Part shown: in pieces, positions 1 through 7,045 of the stretch
Layout of the letters: the number at the start of each line of letters is the position of its first letter
How positions within the stretch are numbered: the first letter of the stretch is position 1
Assembly: GCF_001712795.1 (NCBI RefSeq)
Contig: NZ_KV757644.1
Coordinates: forward strand, 1 to 36,479
Reading direction: 5' to 3'
Length of the DNA: 36,479 bases
Source of the DNA: Nostoc sp. KVJ20
GTDB lineage: Bacteria; Cyanobacteriota; Cyanobacteriia; Cyanobacteriales; Nostocaceae
The notes under the pieces: model-generated
Told to the model about the DNA's origin: nothing
Databases searched by the model: none
Seen by the model: the letters and a program-made list of their open reading frames with translations, nothing else
Position numbers and translations under genes: made by a program

Positions 1-73
1 GACTGGTAAACGCCATAATTCCTGCAACTATACTAATAAGTTGAATCTGAGATGTTGTCATGTTTGGTAGCAT
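1..73 (-). CDS. 5' end of a gene running off the window
   Basis: A minus-strand frame opens with ATG at 73 (a second in-frame ATG is at 61) and stays open to the window edge, giving 24 residues. They read MLPN, then MTTSQIQLISIVAGIMAF, which looks like the start of a membrane segment. No clear ribosome binding site precedes either ATG. The fragment is too short to identify and could be chance. Confidence 0.35.
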   Translation of the reverse strand, partial: MLPNMTTSQIQLISIVAGIMAFTS

Positions 74-250
74 AATTTCAGATAGATAAATTTCTACTTC
101 AAGCAATCCGTTGACTCTAAAAAGTGAACTTATCGCTTTTTATTTGAGATAAACCGCAACAGTGTTGCACTTGTTAAATACATACTAAAAAACCTGTATG
201 TAACAGGCAATGAACAGAGTTGACAACTTTGTTGATTAATAAAGCGATTC

Positions 251-493
251 TCACAAGATTTTTGAATCTTGAGGTTGTTTCCCTTCTCGAATCCATAAGT
301 TATGCTGAATGGCCGCTAAAGCTCTTACTCTGGCTGATGGGTTGCGACGTGTTACTTTCCCTTGGCAAGCATACGCTGCTAATGTTCTGGCTCCAATCTT
401 TAGATACTTTGAAGCCTCTTCATACGTCAGCCCCCAAGCCTGACAAAAAATTAACGGGTCTAACTCTTCAAATGTTAGTGGCGGCTGAATCAT
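251..493 (-). CDS. Small HTH-like protein, unrecognised
   Basis: This is an 80-residue protein. The middle (about residues 20-45, QAWGLTYEEASKYLKIGART) has the spacing of a helix-turn-helix: a helix, a turn after the Tyr-Leu, then a second helix. It is followed by basic residues (KVTRRN), which suggests DNA binding. An AAGGA box lies about 9 bases before the ATG. It is the first gene in from the left edge on the minus strand and ends well before the window-edge fragment. I do not recognise a named family; a transcriptional regulator or excisionase-like role is inference only. Confidence 0.6.
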   Translation of the reverse strand: MIQPPLTFEELDPLIFCQAWGLTYEEASKYLKIGARTLAAYACQGKVTRRNPSARVRALAAIQHNLWIREGKQPQDSKIL

Positions 494-827
494 AATCGTA
501 AAATCCTTCTCTAGGCTATTTCTACGGTTAGGTAATAGCTACTGGTACAATCACACTTTCCAGTTTTTTCTTTCTCTTTTCGGAATCAAACTAGATTGTC
601 CTAATCCCTAAACGAAGAGGCTTTTGTGCAGTTCTTGCAGGAGAGAAAGAAACTAGAATACAAGGTGCAATAGCATCCTACACCCTTAGTTTTGGTCAAG
701 CGATTCTAGAGTAGCATAAATATGCTATCTATATCCCTTTAGATAGTATATTTGTTTTGGAAGTTTCTTGTAAAAAAAAGGTAACTATAGGGGTAAAGTT
801 ATATATAAATCTCCTTACGATCAGAAA

Positions 828-1043
828 ATGCCTAAGAAAACTACACCAAAAATGGTTCAGACCGCAGTTTCTATTCCAGAGCCGTTGTATGAAGCAGCAA
901 AACGAGTTCAAGCAATGGAAGGATGGAATGAGTCAGAAATGCATCGACTGTTTTGGGAAAAAGGATTTGCGCTTCACGTTCAGGGAACTCTTGCCCGTCA
1001 TCAATTGGGTTTGATTCCTGAAGCAGAAAGTCTAAGCGAGTGA
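828..1043 (+). CDS. Ribbon-helix-helix-like small protein
   Basis: A 71-residue protein. Residues 9-28 (MVQTAVSIPEPLYEAAKRVQ) fit the beta-strand plus first helix of CopG/Arc-type ribbon-helix-helix DNA-binding proteins, and the next stretch (NESEMHRLFWEKGF) fits the second helix. Such proteins are usually dimeric repressors or antitoxins. No toxin gene is adjacent, so an antitoxin role is not supported here. The start may be at 828 or at the in-frame ATG at 852. It is convergent with the minus-strand cluster and followed by the long hairpin at 1053-1116. Confidence 0.6.
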   Translation: MPKKTTPKMVQTAVSIPEPLYEAAKRVQAMEGWNESEMHRLFWEKGFALHVQGTLARHQLGLIPEAESLSE

Positions 1044-1052
1044 TGAGGGAGC

Positions 1053-1116
1053 TTCGGTAGCAAGGGAGAAAAGAGAATTATCTGAGAGTAATTCTTCTTC
1101 TCTTCCTGCTACCGAA
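1053..1116. terminator. Long hairpin between convergent genes
   Basis: The outer arms TTCGGTAGCA (1053-1062) and TGCTACCGAA (1107-1116) pair perfectly. The inner arms AGAATTA (1074-1080) and TAATTCT (1089-1095) also pair, with purine/pyrimidine-rich imperfect pairing between them. It lies exactly between the ends of two convergent genes, so a bidirectional terminator is the likeliest role. Confidence 0.6.
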
Positions 1117-1145
1117 CCTCCTCCTACTTCCCTGCCTCTTCTTCT

Positions 1146-1658
1146 TCAAGAAGCCTTACTTTGCTTCACCAACACCGAACGCAAGTATTGCCGACAAGCT
1201 GCTTCTCCCCGATAAATCAGAATCCGCAGCCCCTGTACTTCCTGTATCGGAGAAATACAAATTTCGGCGATGGCTGGAATCAGATTTTGTTGCTTTTGCA
1301 CATAATCTTGATGCTGCTCCTCTAATTCCTGAATCTTGGAGTTTAACTCCTGTATCTGTCGCAATGCTTTTGTTAAAGAAGATTCTTTGTTTTGAGAGCG
1401 ATTATCCAGAGTGAATGTCATGTTATTGCTCCTATGTAAAACATGATTTTCTTGATGGTTTTCACAATCGACGCATTTATCACCAAGCAGCCGTGGGAAT
1501 GAACATCTGTTATCGTTGTTTTTTGGTGGTTCGTGCTTAGATAACAAAGAAGAGAAGTCGTAAATCGTTACAGTTGGTTCTGGTTCAAGTTTTGGAAATG
1601 ACTCTATTACGAGTTCAGGATTGCCCAAACCAATTGCATTTTTAATTTCCTGTTCCAT
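1146..1658 (-). CDS. Coiled-coil protein of unknown function (possibly two genes)
   Basis: A 170-residue frame. The N-terminal half is acidic and proline-containing, with a cysteine pair (CVDC, about residues 62-65). Residues 95-125 form a strong coiled coil (QIQELNSKIQELEEQHQDYV). The start overlaps the upstream gene by 17 bases. An internal ATG at 1421 (residue 80, MTFTLDN) has a strong AGGAG seven bases upstream, so a shorter 91-residue protein may also, or instead, be made. No family recognised. It is the last gene of the minus-strand cluster before the terminator-like hairpin. Confidence 0.6.
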   Translation of the reverse strand: MEQEIKNAIGLGNPELVIESFPKLEPEPTVTIYDFSSLLSKHEPPKNNDNRCSFPRLLGDKCVDCENHQENHVLHRSNNMTFTLDNRSQNKESSLTKALRQIQELNSKIQELEEQHQDYVQKQQNLIPAIAEICISPIQEVQGLRILIYRGEAACRQYLRSVLVKQSKAS

Positions 1659-1881
1659 GACTGGATTCTCCTTGTTGAGAAAATTGCTCTACCTGCTCGA
1701 TTGCGTTGACTACATCTCCCAAAATATTGAACGCATCATGTAGCACCACATCGTTTGAGGTAGAAAAATGCTCTGACGATTGAATTTTACGATAATCTTG
1801 ACTACTCCCCACAAGCCGCAACGTATATTGACATCCTTGTAAGATGGCTCGGATTTCTTGTGTAGTTAATTTAATTTCCAT
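1642..1881 (-). CDS. Small hypothetical protein
   Basis: A 79-residue hydrophilic protein starting MEIKLTTQEIRAILQGCQYT, predicted mostly helical (LHDAFNILGDVVNAIEQVEQF). It overlaps the start of the next gene by 17 bases, so the two are probably translated together. No family recognised. It belongs to the minus-strand run of small genes between the IscB element and the convergent hairpin. Confidence 0.6.
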   Translation of the reverse strand: MEIKLTTQEIRAILQGCQYTLRLVGSSQDYRKIQSSEHFSTSNDVVLHDAFNILGDVVNAIEQVEQFSQQGESSHGTGN

Positions 1882-1892
1882 CGTTGTTCCTA

Positions 1893-2216
1893 CTAAAATT
1901 TATCTCGTTGAATGCTGAAACTCGCTCCAATCAAAGCACTGCCCAAGAAGCCTGAAAAACTAACTAACATCATCCCCAAGCAAGTCTTTTTCTGATGCTG
2001 CCAATATTGAGAACTTGTAGCAATCTCCATTCCCCAGCACCCTATCGCCCCTACTCCCGCAAATCCGGTAAAAAGTAGGGATACAATTGCAGTTGTTTCT
2101 ATGATGCGGTCGAGAAAAATTCTGGGATTGAATCTTTTTCGAGTCCGGCGTAGAACTAATTTATTACGGCTATTTGAAGGTAAAGATGATTGATAAGCCG
2201 CTTTCTGTGTTTTCAT
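1893..2216 (-). CDS. Small membrane protein with two TM segments
   Basis: A 107-residue protein with a strongly basic N-terminus (NKLVLRRTRKRFNPR, about residues 18-32). Two hydrophobic segments follow: about 41-62 (TTAIVSLLFTGFAGVGAIGC) and about 80-100 (CLGMMLVSFSGFLGSALIGA). The positive-inside rule places the N-terminus in the cytoplasm. Its ATG overlaps the stop of the preceding gene remnant (ATGA at 2213-2216), so translation was coupled to that gene. No family recognised. Confidence 0.65.
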   Translation of the reverse strand: MKTQKAAYQSSLPSNSRNKLVLRRTRKRFNPRIFLDRIIETTAIVSLLFTGFAGVGAIGCWGMEIATSSQYWQHQKKTCLGMMLVSFSGFLGSALIGASFSIQRDKF

Positions 2217-2446
2217 TTAACATCCTCCAATTCAACAAAAAATCCCGCACCAGTATTGCTAATCTTTACTTTTCTTTGATTGACCAACATTTGAATCACA
2301 CTAAGACTGAAGTTGATATGACACAATCGAGTGCTACCACCACATAAAACTCCTGATAAGTTTGGGAGCTTTGTCTTTTTAGAGCAAGGAGGAAAAACGA
2401 ACAGCGACTTTAGTCGCCTAAGCTGTATAGCTATAACCATCAGCAC
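2213..2446 (-). CDS. Reading frame across the IscB right end; probable 3' remnant of an interrupted gene
   Basis: The frame encodes 77 residues. Its first part overlaps the IscB 3' end and the GCGACtttaGTCGC hairpin, so it is probably not original sequence. The C-terminal 37 residues (from a TTG at 2326, CHINFSLSVIQMLVNQRKVK onward) look like real protein and end in an ATGA overlap with the next gene. I infer that the IscB element displaced the 5' part of a gene whose 3' end survives here. Alternatively it is a short gene starting at the TTG. Confidence 0.4.
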   Translation of the reverse strand: MLMVIAIQLRRLKSLFVFPPCSKKTKLPNLSGVLCGGSTRLCHINFSLSVIQMLVNQRKVKISNTGAGFFVELEDVK

Positions 2447-3916
2447 GGTGAATCACCTGTAGATATCTTGGATGAACATCGAAAATCTTGCTGGACGCTA
2501 GCTTAAAACTCGGTCGAGAACGAACACTGATTCGCCCTACCCATCGCCCTGCAAATTTACCTGACGCAACAACAGCGCTTACTAAGTCGCCTGTCTGAAA
2601 GCCAAACCAGCTTTTCTGGTTAGTGCGATGTCTATTGGGAAATCCAAACTTGTCAGTGCCGCACATCTGCCGCGTTCCGTGTCCTTTTGCCGTAATCAGC
2701 AACGGATTTGAGGTCAACACTTCAAGCGATTCGACTTGACCGACACAAGCCGCATCTAGCCAATGAGATTTAGGCAGATATAATCGAGTGCGATTGAACT
2801 TGGTTTGTCCGCCTGTCCCAGTTGTGACTAGCAAGCCTGTTTCTTTCAACGCGTGAAACAATGCCCAACGGGTTGAATTAACGGCGGCAGCGTCTTTGAG
2901 TGGGGATTTTGCCTGCTTGAGAATACGATTGAGTAAATCAGGTTTGCAGAAAAGAAAATCTCGTATCTCTTGATTCCCTTTGCTTTGATTGCAGGCATGG
3001 CAAGCAATCGTAAGGTTAGAAACTCGATCAGAACCGCCCCTTGATTTAGGTTGAATGTGTTCAATTTCAAAAGGGACGTTCTCGATTGAGCAATAAGCAC
3101 ATCTCCGATTCCATTTTTCCAGGAGGTACTCTCTGACTTCGTATCCTTGGAACTCTCCCTGCTGATATTGAACGCCTGAAATCTCAGGATTCTGCATCAG
3201 TTGCGGGTCAAACCGCACCAACTCTTGAGTAATACTGCTAATTGGTGCAAGCTTACGGAGTCGGTTAACCCAGGTGAGAATGGTATCGACCCGATGCTGA
3301 AGAGAAGGAGCCAGCCAGCCATCAGGACGGGTGCGATTGAGAAACCTCGCCTGCCGATAGCGAGTTTTGCGATTCCGTCTACTTTGTCGCAATTGGCGAC
3401 GAGATAGCAGCGCATTCTTAATTTGTTGTCCCCGATGTTGCAGTTCGGCTCCAAAGATGACTTTGTTGCCTTGCTTAATTGCGATGCCCGTAACCTTTGA
3501 ACCTGGATCTAGTTTGAGTTCTAAATCTTGTACAGGCACGTCGGGACAGGCTTCTTTCAGGATGATGGTAAACGGATAACGACGAAATACCGCAGCTTTT
3601 CCAGTATTGAGCAGATGACGCGCTGCACCCGGATGAGTTAGGTTTAGCGGTCGTCTGTCGGTATCAAGAACAAAGACAAAGTTAGACATTGGAAATCTCC
3701 GTAAAACGGGTAACGTGTTCCTCGCCAATGTTTTCAAGGCTTGTGAGGCCAGCCGCACTGCCTTACCCCTCGTAAAGCTGTTTAACGACTGACGACAGAG
3801 CGACAAACTGGAAAGTATTCGTCGGTGTCATAACCTTAAAAACGTAGTTAGTGAAACTAAGGCTGGTCAGCTAACTGAAGTTGAGGCATGAAGCCCCGTC
3901 ACTTCAGTGCGGGGTG
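2400..3916 (-). mobile_element. IscB/omega-RNA element (ISC-type, IS200/IS605-related)
   Basis: The unit consists of the omega-RNA, then iscB, then a perfect small hairpin GCGACtttaGTCGC (2403-2416) directly after the stop codon. On the other side the first structured element of the RNA is the CCCCG/CGGGG hairpin at 3894-3914. IS200/IS605-type ends typically carry subterminal hairpins rather than inverted repeats. No TnpA (Y1 transposase) is present, so any movement would need one in trans. The exact ends are uncertain because I cannot compare with an empty site. Confidence 0.6.
2418..3689 (-). CDS. iscB: IscB RNA-guided nuclease
   Basis: IscB is the ancestor-type nuclease of Cas9: it binds an omega-RNA encoded just upstream and cuts guide-matched DNA. 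All domains are visible in the 423-residue protein from MSNFVFVL: PLMP domain (about 6-44); RuvC-I KLDPGSKVTGIAI with Asp61; arginine-rich bridge helix (about 94-120); RuvC-II ITQELVRFD with Glu156; HNH module with zinc-type pairs C197/C200 and C230/C233, His211 and Asn225; RuvC-III SHWLDAACVG with Asp312; and a C-terminal beta-rich TAM/omega-RNA-interaction region. A longer frame begins at 3806, but that start lies inside the omega-RNA, so I chose ATG 3689. Every catalytic residue I can place is present, so it should be active. Confidence 0.9.
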   Translation of the reverse strand: MSNFVFVLDTDRRPLNLTHPGAARHLLNTGKAAVFRRYPFTIILKEACPDVPVQDLELKLDPGSKVTGIAIKQGNKVIFGAELQHRGQQIKNALLSRRQLRQSRRNRKTRYRQARFLNRTRPDGWLAPSLQHRVDTILTWVNRLRKLAPISSITQELVRFDPQLMQNPEISGVQYQQGEFQGYEVREYLLEKWNRRCAYCSIENVPFEIEHIQPKSRGGSDRVSNLTIACHACNQSKGNQEIRDFLFCKPDLLNRILKQAKSPLKDAAAVNSTRWALFHALKETGLLVTTGTGGQTKFNRTRLYLPKSHWLDAACVGQVESLEVLTSNPLLITAKGHGTRQMCGTDKFGFPNRHRTNQKSWFGFQTGDLVSAVVASGKFAGRWVGRISVRSRPSFKLASSKIFDVHPRYLQVIHRADGYSYTA

Positions 3917-3935
3917 CTGACAACGACGGAGGTAT
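3690..3935 (-). ncRNA. Omega-RNA (HEARO-type) with 5' guide
   Basis: IscB genes carry a structured guide RNA immediately upstream, earlier described as the HEARO RNA. This 200-plus base stretch is gene-free and dense in pairing. CCCCG (3894-3898) pairs with CGGGG (3910-3914); GTTAG (3847-3851) pairs with CTAAC (3871-3875); TTAGTgaaACTAA (3848-3860) is a nested hairpin. ACTGAAGT in the 3870s is complementary to ACTTCAGT in the loop at 3901-3908, which would form a pseudoknot. Since the guide is at the RNA 5' end, the guide should be the DNA just outside the element, about 3915-3935 (minus-strand ACCTCCGTCGTTGTCAGC region). The structure is seen by eye; the guide boundary is inferred. Confidence 0.75.
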
Positions 3936-4033
3936 TGCAAGCAATTGAAAAAAAATTGGGATGTTTAGAAAGCTAGAAAGCTAATGGAACTGAACTAAAT
4001 CTGCTGGGTTGTTGGCAACAAAGCCCGTGTTTG

Positions 4034-4345
4034 TTATAGCTGCTTGTACTCATCCCAATTCCTGGGATTATAAGGTGATGACATTGATTCTTGAAATTCC
4101 CAGTTCTGAGAACTGATATCAAATAACTCAATTGCTGCATCAAACCCACACTGTAAAAATCGGGTATATGATTCTTCAGACCAAAGAATAGACTCAACAA
4201 TTGCAGTTAGTAGTTTGAGATTGGTTTCAGTAGCAGCGCCTTCTTTGTGGAGCCATTCAATTGTTTCCAGCAGTTGTTTTTTAGCAGAAGCCGCAGTAGA
4301 TGGTGGTAACGCTGCAATAGGAATAAAACCTGTTAGCTGTTTCAT
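4034..4345 (-). CDS. Hypothetical protein coupled to upstream gene
   Basis: A 103-residue, mostly helical protein (MKQLTGFIPIAALPPSTAAS, then AKKQLLETIEWLHKEG). Its ATG overlaps the stop of the gene at 4342-4605 by four bases (ATGA), which implies coupled translation. The C-terminus is rich in Asn, Pro and Tyr (SSPYNPRNWDEYKQL). No family recognised. It lies directly upstream of the inserted IscB element. Confidence 0.65.
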   Translation of the reverse strand: MKQLTGFIPIAALPPSTAASAKKQLLETIEWLHKEGAATETNLKLLTAIVESILWSEESYTRFLQCGFDAAIELFDISSQNWEFQESMSSPYNPRNWDEYKQL

Positions 4346-4605
4346 AAATCCTCCATGTCACCGAAATCAGTTGTCACCTTCTTTTGGGATTTAGCTTTAC
4401 TAATCTGGAATTCGTTAGCTTTAATCACAGGCATTGCAGCCTCTTTGACTGCTGCTTTTGCTTGATGATAGAGAAATTGAACTACACCTGAAGCATCTTC
4501 TTCATCTTCAACCTGCGCCCATAGAGAACAACCTAATTCGATTGATTCATAATTGCCCAAGTTGAACTTTCTCGAATAATTAATTGAAACAGTACCGATT
4601 TTCAT
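4342..4605 (-). CDS. Hypothetical protein of plasmid/phage type
   Basis: An 87-residue protein. The N-terminal half alternates like beta strands (MKIGTVSINYSRKFNLGNYE, then SIELGCSLWAQV). An amphipathic helix with repeated alanines follows (YHQAKAAVKEAAMPV). The layout recalls small proteins common in phage and plasmid clusters whose function is unknown to me. It is coupled by ATGA to the next gene. No Shine-Dalgarno-like box is evident before the ATG. Confidence 0.65.
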   Translation of the reverse strand: MKIGTVSINYSRKFNLGNYESIELGCSLWAQVEDEEDASGVVQFLYHQAKAAVKEAAMPVIKANEFQISKAKSQKKVTTDFGDMEDL

Positions 4606-4671
4606 TGACTTATTTGAACCGCTAGTTCATGTAGTGGCGACTCAAAGATGAATCGCCTTTTTCGTGTCTGA

Positions 4672-5430
4672 TTACCGCTTGTTACCTTGCGGCATTGCTG
4701 TCTGATTCTGTCCTTGCAGAGATGCCCTCGCTTCAGTTTGCGAAACCGTGGGTAATGCTGGTGCAGTGACAGCGTTACTAGCCCATCGCTCGTAAGTATC
4801 GTTTGTTACCCAGTGAATTGTTGCCCCAGATTCAGCACCAGAGCGAATCATTTCTGCTGCTTCTAACGCATCATGCTCAAAATCAGATTGAGGATTGCGA
4901 TAGCTCCACTGAATAAACCAGTACGTTCCCAGTGTTCCTTCTACTTTCTGAAACTCGGCACAGAAAATGTAGTTTTTGAGTACGCTAGCGATCGCACCGA
5001 AGCAGAACTCTTTGGGATCTCCCGGCATCCCTTCCTCGCACCACTGCTGGAAGGCACGATGGGCGAAGTGATTGTAGAGTCCAGCAAAATTGTCTTTACT
5101 ACGACGATGGATCAGGAAAGAAAGCAGCATGGAAGCTGGCCCCTTGAACTGGTCTTTGAGTCCGCCAGCTACCGGAATCACCCATAGTTCAGTAAATGGC
5201 TCATTAGTAAAATTCTCGTTGATGGTCAAGGCACGGTCAGGGCGAGAGATTGCGATCGCAAAGTCAGCTTTGTTACCTTTGAGATATCCTCCTGCTTGTG
5301 CTTCTAGAATTGTCAATTTTGGGGGACAATCGAGAAGAAATTGCCCGTATTCTTTAGCGCAATTCGCTTGTAGTTTCGGTTGGCTGGGTGGAATGAGGAA
5401 GACGCTGTTGTTGATTTTGATGGTTTCCAT
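4672..5430 (-). CDS. Hypothetical 252-residue protein
   Basis: A globular, soluble protein (METIKINNSVFLIPPSQPKL at the start) with a low-complexity Ala/Gln/Thr tail (about 220-252). The middle holds aromatic and charged stretches (FAGLYNHFAHRAFQQW, FCFGAIASVLKNYIFC). There are no signal peptide, membrane segments or nucleotide-binding motifs. Codon use and HIP1 sites match the surrounding cyanobacterial DNA. It heads the 4.0-5.4 kb part of the minus-strand cluster. I do not recognise the family. Confidence 0.7.
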   Translation of the reverse strand: METIKINNSVFLIPPSQPKLQANCAKEYGQFLLDCPPKLTILEAQAGGYLKGNKADFAIAISRPDRALTINENFTNEPFTELWVIPVAGGLKDQFKGPASMLLSFLIHRRSKDNFAGLYNHFAHRAFQQWCEEGMPGDPKEFCFGAIASVLKNYIFCAEFQKVEGTLGTYWFIQWSYRNPQSDFEHDALEAAEMIRSGAESGATIHWVTNDTYERWASNAVTAPALPTVSQTEARASLQGQNQTAMPQGNKR

Positions 5431-5480
5431 AATTGCGTTGTTGTTGCTAAAAATTGTGTTGATACTGGATAGTGTTCGAC

Positions 5481-5600
5481 TTAGCTATTTATGACAATTT
5501 CAGGAATTGTTTTTAACTCGTATTTCAGCACTTCGAGTTGATATAGCCGCTTTTTAATCTCTGCTTCTAGAAGTGTTTTTAATTCCTGCGGCTTGAGCAA
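5481..5600 (-). CDS. Possible 39-residue ORF immediately after a stop codon
   Basis: The base right after the TAA of the 5601-5846 gene starts a TTG codon in the same frame. The frame continues for 39 codons (LKPQELKTLLEAEIKKRLYQ onward) to TAA at 5481. The peptide is amphipathic and helix-like, with a charge pattern unlike random DNA. It may be a TTG-initiated small gene coupled to the stop, or the original C-terminus of the upstream protein cut off by a nonsense change. Confidence 0.4.
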   Translation of the reverse strand: MLKPQELKTLLEAEIKKRLYQLEVLKYELKTIPEIVINS

Positions 5601-5846
5601 TTAAATCTCATTCTCTAAATGATTTTCTTCACTATTATCAACCATCTCAATGCTGAGGACGAGACATAAATCGCTAGCTTTTACACCGATAACTCCTGGT
5701 TCAATTTCAGTAGATAATTCCTCAATGATTGAATGGAAGTCGGGGTCTTTATCATTGATTTCTACTTCAATCAAACCTGCATTATTCGATATAACAGTTG
5801 CCCAAGTTGGTAAAGCTTGAGGAATACTGGTTGCATAGAGTTTCAT
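5601..5846 (-). CDS. Hypothetical protein
   Basis: An 81-residue acidic protein (pattern of short beta strands: LIEVEINDKD, GVIGVKASDLCLVLSIEMV). The start overlaps the upstream gene's stop by four bases (ATGA, 5843-5846). No family recognised. The open frame continues beyond its TAA (see 5481-5600). Confidence 0.6.
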   Translation of the reverse strand: MKLYATSIPQALPTWATVISNNAGLIEVEINDKDPDFHSIIEELSTEIEPGVIGVKASDLCLVLSIEMVDNSEENHLENEI

Positions 5847-6070
5847 AATTTTGATTCCTGATTAAACTTAATTTCAACTACTTCTTCGACGTACCCCATT
5901 ACCTCAGCCAAGTAATGCAGTACATCGCCCACGTGAGTTGCTGCCTCTGGATCAATCTTCTTGTCTGCAATCAACAAAAGCCAATTTTCATCTTGGGCAA
6001 TCATCTGAATCTTTTGGTAGCAGAAGTTGAACTCTTGTAGGATTTCTATGGGTGACATTGGTTTATTCAA
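5843..6070 (-). CDS. Hypothetical protein
   Basis: A 75-residue acidic helical protein (SPIEILQEFNFCYQKIQMIA; YLAEVMGYVEEVVEIKF). Either ATG 6070 or the in-frame ATG at 6058 may start it. It is translationally coupled to the 5601-5846 gene. No family recognised. Confidence 0.6.
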   Translation of the reverse strand: MNKPMSPIEILQEFNFCYQKIQMIAQDENWLLLIADKKIDPEAATHVGDVLHYLAEVMGYVEEVVEIKFNQESKL

Positions 6071-6161
6071 TGAGTTGTGGTGTTCCTATTTGGATAAACT
6101 GATAATTTAGTTTTGCTCCTTGCCACACAGGTGGGTCTATCCTGCCCACCCGTTTCCTTAC

Positions 6162-6608
6162 TCACGCTGCAACTAAATCTCTAGTTTCTGGCACGTATCT
6201 CTTTAACCGTTCCCACTCGTCACTCGTCAGTGCATCAAATTCTTTATCGAACAAATCCTCTTCCGTGGGTGATTGCTCTGTAGCCGTTGTTGATACCCTT
6301 GCCACCTTCATGAAGTTGTCTAATCCAACTGCTGCATCAACCGGCTCGGCGTATCGAATCTTATCTACAGCATTTGACCAGTGGGTGATGTGCTGAAATA
6401 TCACCCCAATCATGGAATCATCTGTGTAGACTCGATAAGTTCTGGGGCAAGCTCCATTGACGTAAACGAGTATGTAACCAGGGATTTCGATAATCTCTGC
6501 ATTGGGGTCGCTTGGAGGTAGGAGAATTTTCTCTGTTGGCTCATCTAACTGGGCTTCTTGAAGAGAAAATGTGGTAATCATATTCTGTGCCATGATTTGA
6601 ATTGTCAT
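6162..6608 (-). CDS. Hypothetical protein; start chosen downstream of degenerate duplications
   Basis: The open frame extends back to 6890, but its first 94 residues are degenerate copies of this gene's own beginning (EEILIPATDANAEVMEIP versus KILLPPSDPNAEIIEIPG). I therefore place the real start at ATG 6608 or 6593 (MAQNMITTFSLQEAQ). The protein is about 143-148 residues, soluble, and ends ...RDLVAA. The central part (GYILVYVNGACPRTYRVYTD) looks like a beta-sheet core. No family recognised. No clear ribosome binding site precedes either ATG. Confidence 0.55.
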   Translation of the reverse strand: MTIQIMAQNMITTFSLQEAQLDEPTEKILLPPSDPNAEIIEIPGYILVYVNGACPRTYRVYTDDSMIGVIFQHITHWSNAVDKIRYAEPVDAAVGLDNFMKVARVSTTATEQSPTEEDLFDKEFDALTSDEWERLKRYVPETRDLVAA

Positions 6609-6624
6609 AAATTTCGTTGTAGAG

Positions 6625-6654
6625 GCGATTGCATTACTCTTGGGCTGCAATCGC
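6625..6654. other. Hairpin C of the duplicated unit
   Basis: GCGATTGCA (6625-6633) pairs perfectly with TGCAATCGC (6646-6654) around a 12-base loop. Confidence 0.6.
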
Positions 6655-6812
6655 TTTTTCTCACTTCCAGTACAAGGGATTTCCATGACCTCTGCATTCG
6701 CATCTGTAGCAGGTATAAGAATTTCCTCTTGATAGTCACCTACTTGGAGTGAGAGGTTGCTTGGTGTACTTTGTGCAATGATTGGTGTTGATGGGCAAAT
6801 TACATTTTGGAG

Positions 6813-6842
6813 GCGATTGTATTTCCTTGGGGGAGCAATCGC
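6813..6842. other. Hairpin B of the duplicated unit
   Basis: GCGATTG (6813-6819) pairs with CAATCGC (6836-6842). It occupies the position in the second unit that hairpin C has in the first. Confidence 0.55.
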
Positions 6843-6997
6843 TTTTCTCACTTCCAGTACAAGGGATTTCTTACACCCCTGCATTCGCATCTGTAGCAGG
6901 TAGGAGAATTCTCTTGGCAGTCATAGAAACCCGGATCTGAAAGTGTGATGTTACTTGCTGTGTTATGTGCAATGATTATTTGTAATTGCATATAGGT

Positions 6998-7028
6998 GGC
7001 GATTGCAGTTGCTTGGTGTGCAATCGCC
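6998..7028. terminator. Hairpin A after the 188-residue gene
   Basis: GGCGATTGCA (6998-7007) and TGCAATCGCC (7019-7028) form a perfect 10-bp stem 17 bases past the stop of the gene at 7046. There is no T-run on the minus strand, so this is a weak or factor-assisted terminator at best. The same hairpin type is repeated twice downstream. Confidence 0.5.
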
Positions 7029-7045
7029 TTTCTCGCTTCAGCAAC

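Larger units (their letters stand above)
6600..7030 (-). repeat. Degenerate tandem duplications of a gene 5' end
   Basis: About 190-base units recur. Each contains a stretch matching CCCTTGTACTGGAAGTGAG (minus strand), a decayed coding stretch for LPATDANA-type sequence, and a GGCGATTG/CAATCGCC hairpin. The unit adjoining the live gene is at 6608-6780; a more decayed one with stop codons spans about 6790-6980. The outermost hairpin abuts the stop of the 188-residue gene. Confidence 0.65.

Noticed and set aside
220..495. 91-codon plus-strand frame
   Set aside because: Antisense to the HTH-like gene at 251-493, which has a ribosome binding site and better protein character.
3690..3806. 39 extra N-terminal residues for IscB
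   Set aside because: They fall in the omega-RNA, are highly basic and do not match the family, whose proteins begin with the PLMP domain.
6609..6890. N-terminal extension of the 6162 gene to 242 residues
   Set aside because: The added residues are a degenerate duplicate of the gene's own start, including a translated hairpin.
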